Of a stretch of DNA of 11,262 bases, positions 6,783 through 11,262 are shown one piece after another. Below the pieces are notes generated by a model. The model had not been told where the DNA came from. It saw only the letters and a program-made list of their open reading frames with translations, and searched no databases. Position numbers and translations under genes: made by a program. The stretch spans positions 1 to 11,262 of the forward strand of contig CAZLZS010000015.1 in the NCBI GenBank assembly GCA_964564105.1, written 5' to 3'. This stretch comes from JACOZG01 sp964564105. Lineage in GTDB: Bacteria > Patescibacteriota > Minisyncoccia > Phycocordibacterales > JACOZG01. Each line of letters begins with the position of its first letter. Positions within the stretch are counted from its first letter, which is position 1.

Positions 6783-7849
6783 CTATCGAGATCGTTAATC
6801 TTTTTAAGGTTTTCGCCCCTAGCACTTTTGCCTTCTTCATCGGTTTAGCCATTACTCCTTGGCTAACCCACTATCTTTATAAATATCAGCTGTGGAAAAA
6901 GCAGGCCGGCAAGATCGCGCCGGACGGCCGCGCCACGCCGATTTTTAATCAGCTTCACAAGGAGCGCGAGGTTGGGACACCGCGCTTAGGCGGCGTCATT
7001 ATTTGGGTTAGCGCGACTCTGACCGTGTTTGGTTTTTGGCTGATCTCTTGGTTTTGGCCCACCCCTCTCTTCGTCAAACTTAATTTTTTAAGCCGCAATC
7101 AAACCTGGTTGCCGCTTTTTACTTTGCTGGTAGGGTCGATCGTCGGTTTGCTTGACGATATTTTGGAAATCAGAGGCTGGAGGTCAGCCGGTGGCGGCGG
7201 CGGTTTACCTTTTAGGAAACGATTGATCTTGGTTACCCTGCTTGGTCTCGTCGGCGCCTGGTGGTTTTATTACAAACTCGGCCTGTCCGCGATCGACATT
7301 CCCTTCTGGGGAGAATTGACCATCGGTTGGCTAATCATTCCGCTCTTTGTGGCAACGATGATCATTTTATTTTCCAGTAGCGTTATTGATGGCCTCGATG
7401 GGCTGGCCGGCGGCGTAATGGCGATTATTTTCGGCGCTTATGCCGGTATTGCCTTTTTCCAAAATCAAATTGATCTGGCGGCGCTCGCGGCGGTAGTCAC
7501 CGGCAGTATTTTGGCCTTTTTATGGTTTAACATCCCGCCGGCGAGATTTTATATGTCCGAAACCGGAATCTTGGGTTTAACCACGACCTTGACGATTCTG
7601 GCTTTTTTGACCGAATCAGTGGTGGTTTTGCCTCTCATCGCCTTGCCGCTTTTCGCGACAGTAGTTGTGAATGTTATCCAGCTCGGTTCTAAAAAATTCC
7701 GCCAGGGGAAAAAGGTATTTTTGGCCGCGCCTCTGCATCATCATTTTGAAGCGCTTGGCTGGCCGCCAGCCAAAGTGGTGATGCGTTATTGGGTGATTAG
7801 CATCATCGCCGCGATCATCGGGATGATCATTACGCTGGTCGGTCGTTAA
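6779..7849 (+). CDS. mraY: Phospho-N-acetylmuramoyl-pentapeptide transferase (MraY), variant active site
   Basis: This multi-pass membrane enzyme transfers phospho-MurNAc-pentapeptide from UDP to undecaprenyl phosphate, making lipid I. It has 356 residues, with hydrophobic segments throughout. Signatures: VGTPRLGG (65-72), GLLDD with D126/D127 of the metal and catalytic site, IDGLDGLAGG (203-212), and the HHH motif in APLHHHFEALGW (320-322). Two family motifs deviate. The usual N-A-V-N before TDGLDGLA reads S-S-S-V-I, and the usual F-M-G-D-x-G reads Y-M-S-E-T-G (258-263), so Glu261 replaces the aspartate equivalent to Asp265 of Aquifex MraY. All other core residues remain, so I expect an active enzyme with lineage-specific changes. 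The ATG overlaps the carboxypeptidase stop. The gene closest downstream is on the other strand. Confidence 0.93.
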   Translation: MTIEIVNLFKVFAPSTFAFFIGLAITPWLTHYLYKYQLWKKQAGKIAPDGRATPIFNQLHKEREVGTPRLGGVIIWVSATLTVFGFWLISWFWPTPLFVKLNFLSRNQTWLPLFTLLVGSIVGLLDDILEIRGWRSAGGGGGLPFRKRLILVTLLGLVGAWWFYYKLGLSAIDIPFWGELTIGWLIIPLFVATMIILFSSSVIDGLDGLAGGVMAIIFGAYAGIAFFQNQIDLAALAAVVTGSILAFLWFNIPPARFYMSETGILGLTTTLTILAFLTESVVVLPLIALPLFATVVVNVIQLGSKKFRQGKKVFLAAPLHHHFEALGWPPAKVVMRYWVISIIAAIIGMIITLVGR

Positions 7850-7916
7850 AAAGTAACCGATTATTTCCGGCCGTGAGAAAGTGGTTAGATTTAAAAGATC
7901 ATAACCTCTCGGGATC

Positions 7917-7944
7917 AAAAACCGCCTCGGGCAATCCGAGGCGG
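7917..7944 (-). terminator. Intrinsic terminator of the minus-strand anchored-protein gene
   Basis: CCGCCTCGG (7922-7930) and CCGAGGCGG (7936-7944) form a perfect 9-bp stem with a 5-base loop. On the minus strand it is followed by TTTTT (A-run 7917-7921). On the plus strand there is no T-run after it, so it would stop mraY transcripts less well. Confidence 0.9.
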
Positions 7945-7972
7945 CCTGGGTACAACTTGGAGGTTGGATTAG

Positions 7973-8557
7973 TCAGGTGCCGTTTCTGTCCCAGACGGCA
8001 CATTTCACTTTTTGACGCACCAGAGAGGCGAAGTTCTGATCATCAATCAGCACCCATTGGTTTTTGCCGGTTCGTCGCCAGACCTGATCATTCTCATCAA
8101 TTCTGGCGGCGTAACCGCCACGAGTGGCGTAGTAAATTACCATTCGTGGTTCGTAGGTGGTCGGGCGTCCGTTCACATGGAAGGCAGTACCAGTGACGAG
8201 TTCGTAGACTTCGTCTCCACTTTCGTCGCTGAAGGTGGAAACCACTGGCACCGAATAGTAATCCTGCGACCCCCACGCCTCCCAAGTATTTGAACACTCT
8301 GGGCAGGAACGGGACTTCGCCAACGCCAGCGAGTGTAACTTCATTTCATCGGTCGGAAGTTCGCGCAACGCGTACCAACTTCCGCTCTCGGAGAGTAACT
8401 GACGCGCCGCCGCATCATCGAGGGTAAAGCTAAAACGACCCGAACTAGGTGCCGTCTTGTTTTGCCTCCCGTATTCCAGACCACCCCAGAAACCGCCAAC
8501 AAGCACCAGCGCGGCACCAAACAACGCCAAGACAGTACCCCTTGTTCTTGCCTTCAT
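7973..8557 (-). CDS. Small membrane-anchored or secreted protein of unknown function
   Basis: A 194-residue protein I do not recognise. It opens MKARTRG and then has a hydrophobic stretch (about 8-27, TVLALFGAALVLVGGFWGG), consistent with a signal anchor and an extracytoplasmic body. The body has a C85-x2-C88 pair (CPEC) and a third cysteine at 186; the pair could bind metal or form a disulfide. Segments such as YYSVPVVSTFSDES, MVIYYATRGG and WRRTGKNQWVLID suggest beta structure. Expression signals are all visible on this strand: a GGAGG Shine-Dalgarno (8567-8571) 9 bases before the ATG, an upstream promoter, and a downstream terminator. This makes it convincing despite the unknown family. 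It is a stand-alone, opposite-strand gene inside a cell-wall cluster, between mraY and ftsW where murD is often found, so it may be an insertion. No link to wall synthesis can be shown from sequence alone. Confidence 0.8.
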   Translation of the reverse strand: MKARTRGTVLALFGAALVLVGGFWGGLEYGRQNKTAPSSGRFSFTLDDAAARQLLSESGSWYALRELPTDEMKLHSLALAKSRSCPECSNTWEAWGSQDYYSVPVVSTFSDESGDEVYELVTGTAFHVNGRPTTYEPRMVIYYATRGGYAARIDENDQVWRRTGKNQWVLIDDQNFASLVRQKVKCAVWDRNGT

Positions 8558-8641
8558 CTTATTATTCCTCCAAATTCAAGGTTCTGGGCCACTTTTGCCC
8601 CGTGGTTGAGGGTCGAACGCATGTTCGATATTCTGCTCCCT

Positions 8642-8671
8642 ATCCTAGCATACTTGGTCCTAGTTAGTCAA
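8642..8671 (-). promoter_or_regulatory. Promoter of the minus-strand anchored-protein gene
   Basis: Read on the minus strand: TTGACT (8671-8666, 5 of 6 to consensus), an 18-base spacer, then TAGGAT (8647-8642) preceded by TGC, an extended -10. The predicted start is near 8635, leaving a leader of about 78 bases with a strong ribosome binding site. Its -35 overlaps the -35 proposed for ftsW. Confidence 0.55.
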
Positions 8672-8693
8672 ATCGAGATAGGAATGTTATTAT
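8665..8693 (+). promoter_or_regulatory. Promoter of ftsW-murG, probably leaderless
   Basis: TAGTCA (8665-8670, 4 of 6), a 17-base spacer, and TATTAT (8688-8693, 5 of 6). The predicted start is 8700-8702, on top of the chosen ftsW ATG. No Shine-Dalgarno sequence is suitably placed for that ATG. Confidence 0.45.
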
Positions 8694-8701
8694 TGTCCAT
8701 T

Positions 8702-9805
8702 ATGCGCCGCCCTGCGAGCAACCGCCGTTTCTTTTTTTTCATTCTGGCTGTTGCCTTGATCGGCTTTTTTATTTTTTCCTCGGCCTCACTCGGTTTGCTG
8801 GACCGTGATGGCGCCAGTTACAGCCGGATCGTCCTTAAGCAGCTAGTGATCCTCGCCGGCGCCTTAGTGGCGATGATTGTCATGAGTAGTTTTAATTATC
8901 ACCATCTCCGGCGTCTGGCTTTGCCGCTTTTTATCGTCTCGCTCATTCTGAGTTTACTAGTTTTCGTGCCCGGCTTAGGTTTTGCTTCTGGTGGAGCGCG
9001 ACGCTGGATTTCCATCGGCACCCAAACTTTCCAGCCCTCGGAACTGTTAAAGCTCGCCTTCATCATTTACTTGGCGGCGTGGCTCTCGCGAACGAAAGTC
9101 CAGACGGCCAATTGGCAATACGGACTATTACCTTTCTTTCTCATTGTTGGCGTGACTAGCGCCACCCTCATCGTCGAACCGGATCTCGGAACTTTCTTTG
9201 TCCTGATCGCGGCCGCGTTGGCGATGTTCTTCGCTGCTGGCGGCCCCTGGCGACAGGTGTTTGTGATTTTGTTGTTGGCCCTGGTGGCGGGCGGCGCGGT
9301 TATCGCCGTCAAACCCTACGCCCGCGAGCGCTTTTTAACCTTTCTTAACCCGACCGAAAACCTTCTCACTTCGTCCTATCAAATTAACCAGTCCCTGATT
9401 GCCATCGGTTCGGGCGGACTCTGGGGCCGCGGCTTCAGCCGCAGCATCCAAAAATTCCATTATCTGCCGGAACCAATCGGGGATTCGATTTTCGCCGTGG
9501 CTGGCGAAGAATTCGGTTTAATCGGTGGGTTATTCATTATCGGAATTTTTGTCACCTTTGCGGTTTGGGGACTTTGGCTGGCCCGACGCGTCAGCGACCG
9601 TTTCGGCCAAGGACTCGTTGTCGGCATCGTAATTTTAATTTCGACCGGCGCCTTCGTTAACATTGCTTCAATGCTAGGTCTCTTGCCTTTGACCGGCATA
9701 CCCCTGGCCTTTGTGAGCCACGGGGGCAGCTCACTGCTGTTTTCCCTTATCGGCTGTGGTATCATCTTGAATGTCACTAAACAGCGATCTAAATTATTAC
9801 TATGA
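8702..9805 (+). CDS. ftsW: Peptidoglycan glycosyltransferase FtsW (SEDS family)
   Basis: This multi-pass SEDS-family polymerase uses lipid II to build septal glycan strands with a partner class B penicillin-binding protein. From ATG 8702 it has 367 residues, normal for the family. Signatures: FIFSSAS (23-29), GLGFASGGARRWI (91-103), FQPSELLKLA (110-119), EPDLGT (159-164), SYQINQSLIAIGSGGLWGRG (225-244), the IQKFHYLPEPIGDSIFAVAGEE block (249-270) and LTGIPLAFVSHGGSS (330-344). Asp261 in GDSIFA matches the conserved aspartate needed for SEDS activity. The IQKFHYLPEPIGDSIFA block and the place beside murG favour FtsW over RodA. The frame is open from 8462, but that stretch is antisense to the minus-strand gene. 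ATG 8684 is an alternative adding six residues; 8702 gives the typical 'MRRP' start. The stop overlaps murG (ATGA). Confidence 0.93.
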   Translation: MRRPASNRRFFFFILAVALIGFFIFSSASLGLLDRDGASYSRIVLKQLVILAGALVAMIVMSSFNYHHLRRLALPLFIVSLILSLLVFVPGLGFASGGARRWISIGTQTFQPSELLKLAFIIYLAAWLSRTKVQTANWQYGLLPFFLIVGVTSATLIVEPDLGTFFVLIAAALAMFFAAGGPWRQVFVILLLALVAGGAVIAVKPYARERFLTFLNPTENLLTSSYQINQSLIAIGSGGLWGRGFSRSIQKFHYLPEPIGDSIFAVAGEEFGLIGGLFIIGIFVTFAVWGLWLARRVSDRFGQGLVVGIVILISTGAFVNIASMLGLLPLTGIPLAFVSHGGSSLLFSLIGCGIILNVTKQRSKLLL

Positions 9806-10938
9806 AGATAGTTTTTACCGGCGGCGGCACCGGTGGCCATTTCTACCCGATTATCGCGATCGCCGAAGCCATAAACATCATTGTTCGGGAACGTAGACTG
9901 GTCAATATCAGACTTTATTTTTTTTCGTCGGCACCCTATGACGAGAGGGCTTTATTTGAAAACAACATTGAATTTGTGCGCATTCGTTCGGGCAAGTGGC
10001 GGCGGTATTTTTCCCTGCTGAACTTCTTTGACCCGATAAAAATCATTTGGGGATTGGGCAAGGCCTTGGTCCAGCTTTACTTAATTTACCCCGATGTCGT
10101 TTTCAGCAAGGGTGGCTATGTCAGCTTGCCAACGGTTCTAGCCGCTCGAGTGCTTGGCATACCAGTTATGATCCACGAGTCCGATTCCCGCCCCGGGCGT
10201 GCCAATCTTTGGGCCGGAAGGTTTGCCGTTCGCATCGCCCTGTCTTATGCCGAAGCGGCGAGTGCCTTCGGAGTAAAACGTCAGTCGGTAATCGCTGTCA
10301 CCGGCAATCCAATCAGGAGCTTGCTTCATTATCCGCTGACGCAAGGCGCGAGAGAATTCTTGGAGTTAGAGCCAAACCTGCCAGTCATTTTTATCACTGG
10401 CGGCTCGCAGGGCGCCGCGGCCATCAACGAAGTGGTGGTGGACGCGTTGCCAGAATTGGTTAAACGGTACAGCGTCATCCATCAGACGGGCGGGGTCAAC
10501 TTAGACGCCGTGGAAAAACGAAAGCGGATCGTGTTGGAAAAAAATGAACACGCGACCCGCTACAAACTTTTTGACTATCTTGATGGCTCGGCGCTGCGGA
10601 TGGCCGCCGGGGCGGCGACGCTCGCGATTTCCCGCGCCGGCTCAGTTATCTTTGAACTGGCCCAATGGGGGATACCGGCAATTCTGGTGCCAATACCGGA
10701 ATCGGTCAGCCACGATCAACGGAGTAACGCTTTCATCTATGCCCGCGCCGGTGGGGCGATTGTCATTGAACAAAACAATTTTCTGCCGACGGTGCTAGTG
10801 TCGGAAATTGATCGCTTGATCGGGAACCAAAAACTGCTTGAGGCGATGCGGGTCGGCGCTAAAAGTTTCGCCAAGCCAGAAGCGGCACGCCTCATCGCTG
10901 GCGAACTGCTCAACATCGCCTTGAGCCACGAGAGGTAA
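9802..10938 (+). CDS. murG: UDP-GlcNAc transferase MurG (lipid II synthesis)
   Basis: MurG is a GT-B glycosyltransferase on the inner face of the membrane that adds GlcNAc from UDP-GlcNAc to lipid I, giving lipid II, the substrate of FtsW. It has 378 residues, slightly longer than the E. coli enzyme. The glycine-rich loop GGGTGGHFYP lies at 7-16, SKGGYVSLP at 102-110, TGNPIR at 167-172, the second G loop GGSQGAAAIN at 200-209, and the donor-binding segment AISRAGSVIFEL at 275-286, followed by HDQRSNA at 304-310. HESD (125-128) replaces the common HEQN; from memory this is frequent in CPR homologues. Start ATG overlaps the ftsW stop, so translation is probably coupled. No plus-strand terminator follows; the nearest hairpin belongs to the opposite strand, and a convergent RNA unit begins 6 bases on. 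Confidence 0.95.
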   Translation: MKIVFTGGGTGGHFYPIIAIAEAINIIVRERRLVNIRLYFFSSAPYDERALFENNIEFVRIRSGKWRRYFSLLNFFDPIKIIWGLGKALVQLYLIYPDVVFSKGGYVSLPTVLAARVLGIPVMIHESDSRPGRANLWAGRFAVRIALSYAEAASAFGVKRQSVIAVTGNPIRSLLHYPLTQGAREFLELEPNLPVIFITGGSQGAAAINEVVVDALPELVKRYSVIHQTGGVNLDAVEKRKRIVLEKNEHATRYKLFDYLDGSALRMAAGAATLAISRAGSVIFELAQWGIPAILVPIPESVSHDQRSNAFIYARAGGAIVIEQNNFLPTVLVSEIDRLIGNQKLLEAMRVGAKSFAKPEAARLIAGELLNIALSHER

Positions 10939-10943
10939 AATAT

Positions 10944-10976
10944 AAAAACACCCCTGTTAGTTTACGCCAACAGGGG
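10944..10976 (-). terminator. Intrinsic terminator of the minus-strand RNA
   Basis: CCCCTGTT (10951-10958) and AACAGGGG (10969-10976) form a perfect 8-bp stem with a 10-base loop. Read on the minus strand it is followed by TGTTTTT. The plus-strand side lacks a T-run, so orientation is clear. Confidence 0.88.
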
Positions 10977-11169
10977 GAGTCGAATGGTAACTGTCAGTTG
11001 TTACGGATTGTCTGCTACCGGCCTCCGGTTTGGGACAACGACCTCGGTAAGTTAAGGTAATCATCCCAGCTTTAGCTACGGAGTTTTACTGCTTAGGATC
11101 AGTCCGGATCCGATCTCAGTGTAGTCCGGGTCGCTGCTTTCAATTCCATAACCCGTTACCAATCTTCTG
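10944..11169 (-). ncRNA. Probable structured non-coding RNA convergent with murG, family unknown
   Basis: A minus-strand unit of about 226 nt with its own promoter and terminator and no credible protein. The ends are joined by a long interrupted helix. TGGTAAC and GTTACCA pair over 7 bp (plus coordinates 11155-11161 with 10985-10991). Just inside, GTTATGG-A-ATTG pairs with CAATCCGTAAC over 11 bp with one bulged A and one G-U (11141-11152 with 11000-11010). Inner hairpins include ACCGG/CCGGT and GGATC/GATCC. A closed rod-like 5'-3' arrangement of this size is seen in 6S RNA among others, but I see nothing specific enough to name it, and tmRNA, RNase P and SRP landmarks were not found. It shows no evident sequence similarity to the RNA unit between scpA and scpB. 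Confidence 0.6.
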
Positions 11170-11175
11170 AACATA

Positions 11176-11203
11176 AGTATACACGAATCAGTTTTTCTGT
11201 CAA
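11176..11203 (-). promoter_or_regulatory. Strong promoter of the minus-strand RNA near the right edge
   Basis: Read on the minus strand: a perfect TTGACA (11203-11198), a 16-base spacer, and TATACT (11181-11176, 5 of 6). The start is predicted near 11169. The remaining sequence to the window end (11204-11262) shows no gene or clear signal. Confidence 0.72.
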
Positions 11204-11262
11204 GCGGTCGTACAGTTAACCTTATGAGGTGACATTTCTGCTAGATTGGGGTAACAAAGGTT

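Noticed and set aside
8012..8293. Plus-strand open frame opposite the minus-strand gene
   Set aside because: It has no family features and no expression signals, whereas the minus-strand frame has a promoter, GGAGG, a signal anchor and a terminator.
8462..8701. Open N-terminal extension of ftsW
   Set aside because: It runs antisense through the start of the minus-strand gene and past both proposed promoters. FtsW proteins normally begin close to the RRP segment at 8702.
11099..11149. 16-codon minus-strand reading frame within the right-edge RNA
   Set aside because: It is very short, its start lies inside the 11-bp closing helix, and it has no convincing ribosome binding site.
1..11262. CRISPR arrays, insertion sequences, tRNA genes, phage or attachment sites
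   Set aside because: No spaced direct repeats, transposase-like products, tRNA cloverleaf sequences or flanking duplications were found on reading both strands.

Overview
The window looks like a piece of a Candidate Phyla Radiation (Patescibacteria, perhaps Parcubacteria-like) chromosome. This is inferred from protein features. The genes are compact and tightly overlapped, the aspartyl-tRNA synthetase is reduced, MraY carries MSETG where most bacteria have an F-M-G-D-x-G motif, and MurG has HESD where HEQN is usual. From memory, the last two resemble CPR homologues, but no search was run. TGA ends trpS, aspS and ftsW, each overlapping the next start, so the standard bacterial code applies. 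This argues against Gracilibacteria/Absconditabacteria, which read TGA as glycine.

Layout on the + strand. trpS (4-981) overlaps an AT-richer gene for a membrane-anchored protein of unknown function (978-1589). A secreted M23 peptidase (1646-2836) follows and ends at an intrinsic terminator. aspS (2937-4328) overlaps scpA (4325-5053). Then comes a gene-poor stretch holding a self-contained transcription unit (about 5132-5379), with a near-consensus promoter and a strong terminator; I read it as a structured RNA of unknown family. scpB, a short D,D-carboxypeptidase and mraY (5408-7849) form one overlapping run. A minus-strand gene for a small anchored protein (7973-8557) sits between mraY and ftsW, where murD often lies in division/cell-wall (dcw) clusters. 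ftsW and murG (8702-10938) overlap. The right edge carries a second probable structured RNA on the minus strand (about 11169-10944), convergent with murG, with its own TTGACA/TATACT promoter and terminator.

How it fits together. MraY makes lipid I, MurG converts it to lipid II, FtsW polymerises septal glycan, the carboxypeptidase trims stem peptides and the M23 enzyme probably cuts cross-links, so much of the window is a cell-wall and division module. ScpA and ScpB are the kleisin and winged-helix partners of SMC, linking chromosome condensation to the same neighbourhood; two aminoacyl-tRNA synthetases complete it.

Most interesting are the two unassigned RNA units, the apparently leaderless promoters of scpB and ftsW, the Asp-to-Glu change at a MraY active-site position, and the AspRS lacking its GAD insertion domain. 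No tRNA, rRNA, CRISPR array or mobile element was seen.
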